Made by a program: the position numbers and the translations under genes
Notes under the pieces: model-generated
What the model was told of the DNA's origin: nothing
Databases searched by the model: none
The model's input: the letters and a program-made list of their open reading frames with translations, nothing else
Source: Bacteroidales bacterium UBA5235
Lineage (GTDB): Bacteria > Bacteroidota > Bacteroidia > Bacteroidales > VadinHA17
NCBI GenBank assembly: GCA_002409145.1
Contig: DHUL01000036.1
Coordinates: forward strand, 14,671 to 77,689
DNA length: 63,019 bases
Reading direction: 5' to 3'
Shown here: positions 42,802 to 52,320 of the stretch, piece after piece
How positions within the stretch are numbered: the first letter of the stretch is position 1
Layout of the letters: each line of letters opens with the position of its first letter

Positions 42802-45800
42802 ATGAACAGGAAGATACTGACGGTGATCATGGTCTCACTCCTTGCTGCAGGAACAGCGGTGAAGGGGCAGGTTTCATTCTCGGGGGAAGAGGTGACCTCC
42901 CTGCTGAATAACGGGTATGAGATGTTTGCAAAGGCCAAGTATGCAACGGCAATCGGGTTGTTTGACAAATGGCTTGAGAACGGTAAGAACGGAACCAGTC
43001 TTCAGAGAGCTGATGCGGAGTATCATGCTGCTCTGGCTTCGATGAAGCTGATGGCTCCTGATGCCGAGTACCGGATGCAGCGGTTCATAACCGCCAATCC
43101 GGAGAGCCCGATGCTGAACCAGGCTCGGTTCGAATCAGGCCGTTATTGTTACCAGCAACGGAACTACACCTGTGCCATTGAGTGGTTTGAACAGACAGAC
43201 CGCATTCTCCTGAGTGACAAAGAGCTTGCTGAGTATCTTTTCAAACTCGGCTACTCGCAGTACCGCAAGGGTGACACGAAGAGGGCACAGATGCTCTTTG
43301 CAGAACTGATGGATTCAGAAACCGATTATACGGCACCGGCCATCTATTACCATGCTGCAATTGCCTATGAGAATGGATTCTACCGGACGGCCCTGGAAGG
43401 TTTTGAAAGGCTGAAGGGTGATGAAACCTTCGGAAGCATTGTCCCATTCTATATCACACAGATCTATTATCTCGACAAGAATTACGACGGCATCCTGGAG
43501 ATGGCTCCTGCACTTATTGACCAGGCGGGGAAGAAAAGGGAAACCGAGCTGTACCGTTTCATCGGTGACGCATATTTTCAAAAGGGCAATTACAGTGAAG
43601 CGATCCCTTATCTTGAGAAATTTATCAGGGAAACAAGACTCAGTGACCGTAACGACAAGTACGAACTGGCCTACAGCTACTATCAGACAGGGGCCACGGA
43701 TCAGGCAACAAAGCTTTTCAACGAGGTGGTGGGCCGCAGTGACATCCTGACGCAGAACGCTTATTATATGCTTGGCTCGTGTTACCTTCAGGCAGGTGAC
43801 AAGAAGAAGGCACAGATGGCTTTCTCGGCAGCAGCAAAGATGAGCTTTGATCCGGAGGTACAGGAGGAGGCACTATTCAACTTTGCCAAACTGGCATATG
43901 AAAACTCCTACTCACCCTTTGGAGAGGGCATAGATGCACTTCATAACTACATCCGCACATATCCCAATTCAGAACATGTGTCAGAGGCATATGACTACCT
44001 GATATCTGCCTATATGAGGCTGAAGAATTACCAGGCAGCCCTGAATTCGCTGGAAAAGATAAGCAGCAAGGATGACCGCCTGAAGGAGGCTTACCAGAAA
44101 GTGGCCTATTTCCGTGGTATTGAGCAGTTCCGCAACAAGCAGTATGCCGATGCAGTATCAATGTTCGACAGGTCGCTTACATACAAGGAAAAGAATCCTG
44201 ACCTGAATGCACGTGCACTTTACTGGAGGGGAGAATCTAACTACCGTCTGGGTAACAATAATGCGGCTGCCAGTGACTGGGAGAACTTCAGGAAGCTGCC
44301 TGCAGCAGCCTGCCTGGAAGAGTATGAGCTTACAGACTACAATCTTGGATATGTCTGGTACAATGCAGGAGATTACGCGAAAGCCCTTCCGTACTTCATG
44401 GCATATGTCAGCAAGGCCGGCCAGAGTAAGAGGCCAGATATGATTGTTGATGCGCGCAACCGCATTGCTGACTGCTACTACATCAGGGCTGATTACCCTT
44501 CGGCAATATCGTACTATGACAAGGTGATTGACTACGGCAAGGTGGATGCAGACTATGCTCTGTTCCAGAAGGGATTTGCCCAGGGGCTGAACAATAATAA
44601 CGCGGCCAAGATCACCACCCTTACCGGCCTGATTACAAAGTACCCGAAATCAACATACGTGCCGAACGCACTGTTTGAAAGGGGAAGGGCGTATGTTGCC
44701 ACGGAACAGCCTTCGAGGGGTGAAGCCGACTTTACTAATATCATTGCCTGGTATACCGGCAGCCAGTTCGTTCCCCCTGCCATGGTTCAGCTCGGACTCA
44801 TCTACTACAATGCCGGGGAGAATGAAAAAGCTATTGCCCAGTTCAGGAAGGTAATCGAAAATTACAGGAACACTCCTGAGGCCCGCAATGCTGTCAACGG
44901 CCTCAGGAACGCATATACTGACATGGACGATGTTGAGTCATTCTTCGCTTACATGAAAAATGTAGAGGGACTGGGAGATATAGAGGCATCCACACGTGAT
45001 TCCATGCTATACATCTCGGGAGAGAACCAGTACGTGAAGGGCAACTGTGAGAGATCATCGGAGATATTCCGGAATTATCTAAGGGAGTTCCCTTCCGGCA
45101 GTTTCGCTACCAATGCCAGGTTCTACATGGCCGACTGCCTTAACAGGTCGGGCAAGGTTGACGAGGCACTTGATCTTTATCTGAGGGTGGTCAGTGTGGG
45201 GAACAACCAGTTCATGGAGCAGTCATTACTTGGCGCAGCATCCATCACCTTCGGTAAGAAGGATTATAATGATGCATGGTCACTTTACGAACGGCTGGGC
45301 AGGGAAGCTTCCAGCCCCGAGAACAGGCTTTATTCCTATCTTGGTATGATGCGTGCAGCGTCGGCTCTTGAGGATGATGACAGGGTCATTGCGTCGGCAG
45401 AGCTGGTGCTCGGTTCAGAGAAGCTGACGGAGGATCTGGCCAGGGAGGCCACCTTCCTGACGGCCAAGGCCAATCAGAGGCTGGGTAACAATACTGATGC
45501 GCTTGATGATTATCGCCGTGTGGCACAGGAGGTTGCCACTGCTTACGGGGCGGAGTCGAAGTTTCGGGTGGCTGAACTGCTGTGGATTGCCGGTGACATC
45601 GACGGTTCCGAGAAGGAAGCCAACCAGTTTGTCGACATGAGCTCGCCACATGCGTACTGGACCGGTAAAACCTTCCTGCTGCTGTCAGATATTGCCATAA
45701 AGAAGGGAGATACCTTCCAGGCGAAGGCAACACTGCAGAGCCTGATTGACTATTACACTGTCAGGGATGACGGCATCATCGAAGAGGCAAGGGCAAAACT

Positions 45801-45849
45801 AGCAGCCCTGACAGCCACACAGCCCTCCGGAACCCCAACAACTAACTGA
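42802..45849 (+). CDS. Large TPR-repeat envelope protein
   Basis: A 1015-residue protein with a signal peptide (about 1-22, ending VKG/Q). The rest is a long series of TPR units of about 34 residues, for example ELAEYLFKLGYSQYRKGDTKRAQMLF, YRFIGDAYFQKGNYSEAIPYLEKFI and LFEKGRAYVATEQPSRGEADF-like repeats. It should form a long superhelix in the periplasm or on the outer membrane. It is followed 5 bp (35 bp to the preferred start) later by a beta-barrel gene. This gene pair is familiar across Bacteroidota but I know no function for it. Possible partner of the barrel in envelope assembly or transport. Confidence 0.85.
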   Translation: MNRKILTVIMVSLLAAGTAVKGQVSFSGEEVTSLLNNGYEMFAKAKYATAIGLFDKWLENGKNGTSLQRADAEYHAALASMKLMAPDAEYRMQRFITANPESPMLNQARFESGRYCYQQRNYTCAIEWFEQTDRILLSDKELAEYLFKLGYSQYRKGDTKRAQMLFAELMDSETDYTAPAIYYHAAIAYENGFYRTALEGFERLKGDETFGSIVPFYITQIYYLDKNYDGILEMAPALIDQAGKKRETELYRFIGDAYFQKGNYSEAIPYLEKFIRETRLSDRNDKYELAYSYYQTGATDQATKLFNEVVGRSDILTQNAYYMLGSCYLQAGDKKKAQMAFSAAAKMSFDPEVQEEALFNFAKLAYENSYSPFGEGIDALHNYIRTYPNSEHVSEAYDYLISAYMRLKNYQAALNSLEKISSKDDRLKEAYQKVAYFRGIEQFRNKQYADAVSMFDRSLTYKEKNPDLNARALYWRGESNYRLGNNNAAASDWENFRKLPAAACLEEYELTDYNLGYVWYNAGDYAKALPYFMAYVSKAGQSKRPDMIVDARNRIADCYYIRADYPSAISYYDKVIDYGKVDADYALFQKGFAQGLNNNNAAKITTLTGLITKYPKSTYVPNALFERGRAYVATEQPSRGEADFTNIIAWYTGSQFVPPAMVQLGLIYYNAGENEKAIAQFRKVIENYRNTPEARNAVNGLRNAYTDMDDVESFFAYMKNVEGLGDIEASTRDSMLYISGENQYVKGNCERSSEIFRNYLREFPSGSFATNARFYMADCLNRSGKVDEALDLYLRVVSVGNNQFMEQSLLGAASITFGKKDYNDAWSLYERLGREASSPENRLYSYLGMMRAASALEDDDRVIASAELVLGSEKLTEDLAREATFLTAKANQRLGNNTDALDDYRRVAQEVATAYGAESKFRVAELLWIAGDIDGSEKEANQFVDMSSPHAYWTGKTFLLLSDIAIKKGDTFQAKATLQSLIDYYTVRDDGIIEEARAKLAALTATQPSGTPTTN

Positions 45850-45884
45850 ATCAGATGGTACTGAACAACGAGATGACGAAGAAG

Positions 45885-47576
45885 ATGAAAGGAAAATACT
45901 ATATCATGACAGCTGCCCTGCTGATCTCGGTGACAGCCACCGCGCAGACAGAGGATGAGTCAATAAAGAGAACGGTCACTCTTTACAATCCGTATAAGCC
46001 CACACTTCACGAGGCTGCCAAGAGAGCCCTTCTCCCTTCAGATGACGATACTACCACGGTAAACATCCGGTTTAACTACGACTTTACTCCCGGTTCATTC
46101 GTTCCGGAATACGAAATCAGCCCTATAAAGTCGGCAGTTCTCTCACCCGAACCTCTTCCTGAGCTTAAAAAGGGTTACGTGAGCCTCGGGCTTGGTACTT
46201 ATCTGTCACCTTTTCTTGAGGTGAGTGTCTCTAATGGCAGGTCAAACAAGGGCACAATAGGACTCTTCACCCGGACCTATGGATCGGCAGGGAAGATAGA
46301 GCTTGCGAATGACAGGAAAGTCTATGCCGGTTTCCTTGATAACCAGGCTTTACTGTACGGTAAGAAGTATTTCAGGAGAAGCAGGCTGGACACTGATATT
46401 GACTTCAGGCAGATGACACGACATGCCTACGGGTACAATCCGGATGTTACAGGTTACGATCCTGACAGGAAGGATATCAGGTCACTTTACTACGATGTTA
46501 CCGGCAAAATCAGGTATTTTACCATGGAGCCTGACTCAAGTGATCTGAACTGGGACGCTGCCCTGAAGTACAACCTTTTTACCAGGCAGGGTGACGGTTT
46601 ACAGCATAACCCGGGACTTTCGGTCAGTGCAGGAACAACAATGGCCGGGTTTTATGCCGGAGTTGACGCGGGTTATGATATGTATCTCTTTTCAAGAGCC
46701 CTGGACACCAGGTCAAGGAGCCTCATTACTCTTGCCCCTTACATCACCAAAGGCAATGATGACTGGAGGTTCCGTTTCGGCCTGAAGATGGCTGCCGATG
46801 TGAAGGAGAATCATGATCCTCTGGTTGGAGGAGCGCGCAAGCTTTACATGTTTGTCTATCCTGATGCCATGTTCACATTCAGGATCATTCCCAAATTCCT
46901 CAGATTCACGGCAGCCATAGACGGTTTCATGGAAAACAACCAGGCCCGGAACACTGCTTATATCAACCCATGGTTGCTTCCGGGTGACACCCTGTACAAC
47001 CTGCGCAGCACAGACAATGAACTGAGGATCTCTGCAGGTCTTTCAGGCACAATGAACGTCAATGCATCATTTGCTCTTGGTGCAGGTTATACCCTCTTTA
47101 AGGATATGCTTCTGTTCATGAATGACACCCTTGGATATGGCAACTATTTTGTGCCTGTATATTCAGACGGCAGCCTGTTTAAAGTACACGGTGAGGTGTC
47201 AGTACCCATTGACCGCCAGCTGACCCTTTCACTTCTTGGAAACTACTACCGGTACAATCTGTCGGGACAGGATTATGCATGGCACAAGCCTGTGTGGGAC
47301 GGATCATTAAAGGCGGCCTATAATCTCAGGAACAAGATCGTCGCTTCAGCTGACTTTACCCTCACCGGTGTCCGGTATGCGAGGGTAATGGCACCTCAGG
47401 AGACGGTAAAGCTGCCTTTCCATCCGAACCTGAATATGGGCATAGAATACAGGTACACACCTGAAATCTCATTCTGGGTCAAATGCAATAATATCTCCTA
47501 CAACCGATATTTTGAATGGAACTATTACCCGTCAAGGAACATGATGCTTATTGGTGGAATTTCATACAGCCTGTAA
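45885..47576 (+). CDS. Predicted outer-membrane beta-barrel protein
   Basis: A 563-residue protein with a signal peptide ending TATA/Q. A conserved N-terminal segment (YNPYKPTLHEAAKRALLP, then FVPEYEISPIKSAVL) precedes about 450 residues of alternating aromatic beta strands such as GYVSLGLGTYLSPFLEVSVS, ending in GGISYSL with a C-terminal hydrophobic residue as in outer-membrane barrels. It looks like a TonB-receptor-type barrel without a recognisable plug or CarboxypepD domain. I use the Met at 45885 (MKGKYYIM), since the first ten codons upstream are not signal-peptide-like. Function unknown; co-transcribed with the TPR protein gene. Confidence 0.8.
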   Translation: MKGKYYIMTAALLISVTATAQTEDESIKRTVTLYNPYKPTLHEAAKRALLPSDDDTTTVNIRFNYDFTPGSFVPEYEISPIKSAVLSPEPLPELKKGYVSLGLGTYLSPFLEVSVSNGRSNKGTIGLFTRTYGSAGKIELANDRKVYAGFLDNQALLYGKKYFRRSRLDTDIDFRQMTRHAYGYNPDVTGYDPDRKDIRSLYYDVTGKIRYFTMEPDSSDLNWDAALKYNLFTRQGDGLQHNPGLSVSAGTTMAGFYAGVDAGYDMYLFSRALDTRSRSLITLAPYITKGNDDWRFRFGLKMAADVKENHDPLVGGARKLYMFVYPDAMFTFRIIPKFLRFTAAIDGFMENNQARNTAYINPWLLPGDTLYNLRSTDNELRISAGLSGTMNVNASFALGAGYTLFKDMLLFMNDTLGYGNYFVPVYSDGSLFKVHGEVSVPIDRQLTLSLLGNYYRYNLSGQDYAWHKPVWDGSLKAAYNLRNKIVASADFTLTGVRYARVMAPQETVKLPFHPNLNMGIEYRYTPEISFWVKCNNISYNRYFEWNYYPSRNMMLIGGISYSL

Positions 47577-47655
47577 AGTGCCTGAAGCCGGAATTTTTGT
47601 TCATATTATTTCATGAATTATTGCCTTTTTTCGAAGGATAACCGGCATATTTTGC

Positions 47656-47663
47656 TAACTTTG
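47656..47663 (+). promoter_or_regulatory. Putative -7 element of gyrB
   Basis: TAACTTTG matches TAnnTTTG exactly, 67 bp upstream of the gyrB ATG. The -33 region is T-rich (TTTTTTCG, 47626-47633, 22 bp upstream) but not a clean TTTG. Confidence 0.5.
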
Positions 47664-47730
47664 TGTGATTTTATAAAAAACATATTATCAAACTGTTAAT
47701 CAGCAAAAGAATCATTTTAAAACTACTTAT

Positions 47731-49713
47731 ATGACTAATGAGGAACTGAGGAAGAGGAGCAGGGAGCAGGATGAGTATTCAGCCGACAGTATCCAGGTTC
47801 TTGAAGGCCTGGAAGCCGTAAGGAAACGGCCAGCCATGTACATCGGCGATGTTGGTACAAGGGGGTTGCATCATCTTGTATATGAGGTTGTTGATAATTC
47901 CATTGATGAAGCACTCGCAGGATACTGCACCCGTATCGATGTAACAATCAATGCAGACAATTCAATTACTGTTGTGGATAACGGCCGCGGGATCCCCGTG
48001 GAGATACATGAGAAGGAGAAGCGGTCAGCTCTGGAAGTGGTCATGACCGTCCTCCATGCCGGGGGTAAGTTTGACAAGGATTCCTACAAGGTATCAGGCG
48101 GTCTCCATGGTGTCGGGGTCTCCTGTGTCAATGCACTCTCATCAAGGATGACTGTCGAGGTTATGAGACAGGGCAAGAGATGGTCACAGACGTATGAGAG
48201 GGGAAAGCCCCTAGCACCGGTAGCCGCTATTGGTGAATCTGAAGAGTCAGGCACCATAACCACCTTCATGCCTGACAACACCATCTTCCAGACCATTGAC
48301 TTCAACTTTGATGTGCTGGCGGCCCGTCTTCGGGAATTGGCTTTCCTGAATAAAAAGATTCTCCTTACCCTGACCGACAAGCGTGAGAACACTGAGAACG
48401 GCGGCAGTGGAGAACAGCATTCCGATACCGAGAATTTTTACTCCGAGAGAGGGCTGATTGAGTTTGTTGAATACCTCGATGTAAACAGGGAGAGACTTAC
48501 GGAAAAGGTGATCTTTATCAACTATGACAAGGGTGAGGTGCCCGTTGAGCTGGCATTGCAGTACAATACATCCTTTTCTGAAAACGTGCACTCCTATGTA
48601 AACAACATAAACACTATTGAGGGAGGAACTCATCTTGCAGGCTTCCGGAGGGGACTGACCAGGACTCTCAAGAAATATGCCGAGGATTCAGGGCTGACCA
48701 GCAAGCTGAAGTTCGACATCAATGGTGATGATTTCCGTGAGGGACTGACCTCTGTCATTTCAGTGAAGGTGGCTGAGCCCCAGTTTGAGGGTCAGACGAA
48801 GACCAAACTGGGTAACTCCGAGGTGATGGGTGCCGTGGATGTGGCAGTGAGCACTGCCCTTACCAACTACCTTGAGGAGAATCCCAAGGATGCAAGGTCA
48901 ATAGTGCAAAAAGTGATTCTTGCTGCCACGGCGCGCCATGCGGCCCGTAAGGCACGTGAACTGGTACAGAGAAAAAATGTACTCTCAGGCTCCGGTCTGC
49001 CTGGCAAGCTGGCAGACTGTGCGGACCGTGATCCTTCAGTATCTGAGATATTTCTTGTGGAGGGCGACTCTGCAGGCGGAACAGCCAAACAGGGCCGTGA
49101 TCGCCGTTTTCAGGCCATCCTTCCTCTCCGGGGCAAGATCCTTAATGTTGAAAAGGCAATGCAGCACAAGATCTTTGACAGTGAGGAGATCAAGAACATT
49201 TTCACAGCCCTGGGAGTAAACATCGGTACTGAGGATGACAGCAAAGCGCTGAACACTTCGGGCCTCAGGTACGCCAAAATAATCATCATGACTGATGCTG
49301 ATGTCGACGGCTCACATATCACCACACTGATAATGACCTTTTTCTTCAGACATATGAAGGAACTGATTGAGAACGGGCATATATACATAGCCACTCCGCC
49401 ACTTTATCTTGTCAAGAGGGGAAAGAGCGAGAAGTATTGCTGGTCAGAGGAGGAGCGCGATGCCGCAGTCAAAGAACTGGGACAGGGTAAGGAGTCGGCA
49501 GTATCAGTGCAGAGGTACAAAGGTCTCGGTGAGATGAATGCTGAGCAGCTATGGGATACAACAATGAATCCGGATACCAGGACCCTCAGGCAGGTTACCA
49601 TTGACAGTGCTGCGGAGGCAGATCATATCTTCTCAATGCTTATGGGTGACGATGTGCCGCCAAGAAGAGAGTTCATAGAGAGGCATGCTAAGTATGCCAA
49701 TATTGATACGTAG
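47731..49713 (+). CDS. gyrB: DNA gyrase subunit B
   Basis: The ATPase subunit of gyrase, which introduces negative supercoils together with GyrA. The 660 residues begin, after a short tail, with YSADSIQVLEGLEAVRKRP and AMYIGDVG. The GHKL ATPase has VYEVVDNSIDEALAGY, NGRGIPVEIH and GGLHGVGVSCVNALS. The TOPRIM domain has LVEGDSAGGTAKQ and IIMTDADVDGSHI, with PLRGKILNVEKA between them. The block QRYKGLGEMNAEQLWDTTM near the end is the GyrB C-terminal signature. Length and the N-terminal motif favour GyrB over ParE. gyrA is not in the window. Confidence 0.96.
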   Translation: MTNEELRKRSREQDEYSADSIQVLEGLEAVRKRPAMYIGDVGTRGLHHLVYEVVDNSIDEALAGYCTRIDVTINADNSITVVDNGRGIPVEIHEKEKRSALEVVMTVLHAGGKFDKDSYKVSGGLHGVGVSCVNALSSRMTVEVMRQGKRWSQTYERGKPLAPVAAIGESEESGTITTFMPDNTIFQTIDFNFDVLAARLRELAFLNKKILLTLTDKRENTENGGSGEQHSDTENFYSERGLIEFVEYLDVNRERLTEKVIFINYDKGEVPVELALQYNTSFSENVHSYVNNINTIEGGTHLAGFRRGLTRTLKKYAEDSGLTSKLKFDINGDDFREGLTSVISVKVAEPQFEGQTKTKLGNSEVMGAVDVAVSTALTNYLEENPKDARSIVQKVILAATARHAARKARELVQRKNVLSGSGLPGKLADCADRDPSVSEIFLVEGDSAGGTAKQGRDRRFQAILPLRGKILNVEKAMQHKIFDSEEIKNIFTALGVNIGTEDDSKALNTSGLRYAKIIIMTDADVDGSHITTLIMTFFFRHMKELIENGHIYIATPPLYLVKRGKSEKYCWSEEERDAAVKELGQGKESAVSVQRYKGLGEMNAEQLWDTTMNPDTRTLRQVTIDSAAEADHIFSMLMGDDVPPRREFIERHAKYANIDT

Positions 49714-49745
49714 GCAGGCAATAGGCAGCAGGCAGTAGGCAGTAG
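49711..49745 (+). repeat. Degenerate GGCAGTA repeats directly after gyrB
   Basis: Five imperfect units (TAGGCAGGCAATAGGCAGCA, then GGCAGTAGGCAGTAG) start at the gyrB stop codon itself. The same motif (GGCAGTAGGCAATAG) is found at 34108-34122 after the MFS gene. Confidence 0.75.
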
Positions 49746-49760
49746 TGTGGAGGGTTAGCC

Positions 49761-49865
49761 CGTAGGGCTTAAAGAATTGTAGACCATAGACGTGATTATT
49801 AATGTTCCTCGTAGGGGATAAAGCATTGTAAGTCAATAATATGACAATTGCATTGTCCCCTGAGG
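49761..49865 (+). repeat. Degenerate 49-bp direct repeat and long hairpin before the APC permease
   Basis: CGTAGGG-xx-TAAAG-x-ATTGTA occurs at 49761 and again at 49810. The second copy is the left arm of an imperfect hairpin (49807-49865): CCTC, AGGGGA, GCA and TTGT on the left pair with ACAA, TGC, TCCCCT and GAGG on the right. The permease start codon is 16 bp downstream. It could be a small palindromic repeat element or a structured 5' leader. Confidence 0.7.
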
Positions 49866-49881
49866 TATTACATAATTGCAT

Positions 49882-51324
49882 ATGTCACAGAAAGGCCAGC
49901 CATCCTTCAGGAAGAGTCTGAACCTGGTAGACTCATCAGCATTGATCATCGGCTCGATGATAGGTTCCGGTATCTTTATTGTCAGCGCAGACATGTCACG
50001 CACCCTCGGTTCGCCGGGATGGCTGCTGGTAGCCTGGCTGATAACAGGTTTCATGACAATTATGGGAGCACTGAACTTTGGTGAGCTTGCTGCCATGATG
50101 CCAAAAGCGGGGGGAACATACATCTACCTGCGTGAGGCTTATAATCCGCTTACCGGATTTCTCTACGGATGGACTCTCTTCATGGTCATCCAGACAGGGA
50201 CAATAGCTGCAGTGGCGATGGCCTTCGGCAAGTTTTTCGGGGTGATAGTTCCATGGATAAATGAAGGCAATATCCTTCTGAACCTCGGTCCTGTGAAGTT
50301 TTCCTCGGTACATGTTGTGGCCATTGGGTCACTGGCGTTGCTGACCTGGATCAACTCGAGGGGTATCAGGACTGGAAAGACCGTACAGAATACCTTCACC
50401 TTCAGCAAGGTGATCATCCTGATACTTCTGCTGCTGGCCGGTTTTATCTTTGCCGGCTCTGATGGTTTCAGAGCCAACTCGGAATACTTCTGGGAGGCTG
50501 CAACACTTGACAGGGCTACAGGCATTGTCACACCCGTCACCGGAGGTATGATAGTGGTTGCAATTGCCATGGCGATGGTAGGCTCACTTTTCACCTGTGA
50601 TGCATGGACCAATGTTACATTCGCATCGGCAGAGGTGGTCGATCCCAGTCGTACGCTTCCCCGAAGCCTCTTCCTGGGCACCCTGATTGCCTTTACTCTC
50701 TTCTTCCTGTCGAACATTGTTTACATCAAGGTACTTCCCCTGCGAGGCATGCCTGACGGTACGGGAGTACTTGAACGTGGAATGGCATTCGCTACTAATG
50801 ACAGGCTGGGAACAGCAGCAATTTCTTCAATATTTGGTGATTATGCAGCCATTATAATGGCTGTGCTCATCGTCATCTCGACTTTCGGATGCAATAACGG
50901 ACTGATACTGTCAGGGGCCAGGGTATACTACGCCATGGCCGGAGACGGCCTCTTCTTTCACAATGCCGGAAAGCTCAACGTCAGGGCCGTACCCGGAAAC
51001 GGACTGTGGATTCAGTTTGCCTGGGCATCACTGTTATGCCTCTCCGGCTCATACTCACAGCTCCTTGATTATGTTGTATTTGCCGTTTTGTTATTTTATG
51101 TGCTTACTATCCTTGCGATTTTTGTATTGCGCTTCAGGAAGCCGGATGCTGAAAGGCCGTACAGGGCCTTCGGCTATCCCTTCATACCGGCACTATATAT
51201 CCTGATGGCTGTAACAATTATGATAATCCTTCTTATATACAAACCAGCTTTTACCTGGCCCGGTCTGATCATAGTCATTGTGGGCATACCGGTATACTAT
51301 ATCTGGCGACGGCTTAACAAATAA
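49882..51324 (+). CDS. APC-superfamily amino acid permease
   Basis: A 480-residue inner-membrane transporter with about 12 spans. The first span has the family hallmark IIGSMIGSGIFIVSADMSR; later blocks are GALNFGELAAMMPKAGGTYIYLREAY and the C-terminal FVLRFRKPDAERPYRAFGYP, all typical of APC-type amino acid or polyamine transporters such as the LAT-like group. The substrate is unknown. The frame can start at TTG 49876, but ATG 49882 (MSQKGQPS) is preferred. The upstream region is filled by the hairpin at 49807-49865, so the leader may influence expression. Confidence 0.9.
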   Translation: MSQKGQPSFRKSLNLVDSSALIIGSMIGSGIFIVSADMSRTLGSPGWLLVAWLITGFMTIMGALNFGELAAMMPKAGGTYIYLREAYNPLTGFLYGWTLFMVIQTGTIAAVAMAFGKFFGVIVPWINEGNILLNLGPVKFSSVHVVAIGSLALLTWINSRGIRTGKTVQNTFTFSKVIILILLLLAGFIFAGSDGFRANSEYFWEAATLDRATGIVTPVTGGMIVVAIAMAMVGSLFTCDAWTNVTFASAEVVDPSRTLPRSLFLGTLIAFTLFFLSNIVYIKVLPLRGMPDGTGVLERGMAFATNDRLGTAAISSIFGDYAAIIMAVLIVISTFGCNNGLILSGARVYYAMAGDGLFFHNAGKLNVRAVPGNGLWIQFAWASLLCLSGSYSQLLDYVVFAVLLFYVLTILAIFVLRFRKPDAERPYRAFGYPFIPALYILMAVTIMIILLIYKPAFTWPGLIIVIVGIPVYYIWRRLNK

Positions 51325-51341
51325 ACCATAATAAGACAGAA

Positions 51342-52262
51342 ATGCTAAACACGAATAAAACGGGAGGAGAATCCCATAATCAGAAAACAATAAACCCGGT
51401 GACAGACTGGATCATCCGTCTGCTTAAAGGAACGCTTGTAGGTATAGGTGCGATCCTGCCCGGATTGTCAGGAGGAGTGCTTGCGGTAATTTTCGGCATT
51501 TATCAGCCGCTGCTGAAATTCCTTGCGGATATAAGAAAGGGCTTTGTTAAAAACATGTTGTTTTTCCTTCCAGTCCTGATAGGTGTGGCTATCGGAATAT
51601 TCCTTTTTGCCGTGGTGGTTGAGAAGGCATTTGGAAAGTATGCTGCCATTTTTGTCTGCCTCTTCATCGGTTTCGTTATCGGAACATTTCCGTCTCTTTA
51701 TAAAACGGCCGGCAAGCAGGGGAGGAGCACGGGAGATATGGTAATTCTGATCATTTCCACTCTGGCTATTTTCACCCTGATGATAGTCGGTGAAAGGCAA
51801 CTGGTTAATGTTACTCCGACCATACCTGCCTGGTTTGGGTCAGGAGCGCTGATCGGCCTGGGATTGATTGTCCCCGGAATGAGCCCCTCAAATTTCCTGA
51901 TCTATTTCGGCCTGTATGATAAAATGGCTGCAGGAATAAACAACCTCGACATGACTGTTGTCATCCCTCTCACTGCAGGGGTGATTGTCTGTATTCTTCT
52001 TTTTGCAAGGCTGGCGGCTTTCCTTTTCAGAAAGTATTATTCAGGAATGTATCATTTTATCCTCGGGATGGTCCTTGGATCTTCACTTGCCATTTTCCCT
52101 GTTATAGTCTTTCCGGCTTTCAAGGCTGAGGAACTGTCTGCTTCAGGACTAAGCTTCGGTGGTGCTGTTGTTTTTTGCCTTGTGATGCTGGCGGCCGGCT
52201 CACTGGCCTCATGGCTGTTCAGCAAGGTGGAAGAAAAATATCCCAGGGAGGATCTTTTTTAG
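51342..52262 (+). CDS. DUF368 protein, PopT-type undecaprenyl-phosphate flippase
   Basis: A 306-residue membrane protein with about eight spans. It carries the DUF368 signatures VGIGAILPGLSGGVLAVIFGIY near the N-terminus and GLGLIVPGMSPSNFLIYFGLYDKM in the second half. Members of this family (PopT) were shown in other bacteria to bring undecaprenyl phosphate back to the cytoplasmic face of the membrane so it can be reused for peptidoglycan and surface polymers. It lies 17 bp after the APC permease gene. That pairing is not explained by the known function. Confidence 0.9.
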   Translation: MLNTNKTGGESHNQKTINPVTDWIIRLLKGTLVGIGAILPGLSGGVLAVIFGIYQPLLKFLADIRKGFVKNMLFFLPVLIGVAIGIFLFAVVVEKAFGKYAAIFVCLFIGFVIGTFPSLYKTAGKQGRSTGDMVILIISTLAIFTLMIVGERQLVNVTPTIPAWFGSGALIGLGLIVPGMSPSNFLIYFGLYDKMAAGINNLDMTVVIPLTAGVIVCILLFARLAAFLFRKYYSGMYHFILGMVLGSSLAIFPVIVFPAFKAEELSASGLSFGGAVVFCLVMLAAGSLASWLFSKVEEKYPREDLF

Positions 52263-52320
52263 ATCCGGGAGGTTACCCGCATTGCCAAAGGCTTCCACCT
52301 AAAGGAGAGATAACTTAGAC

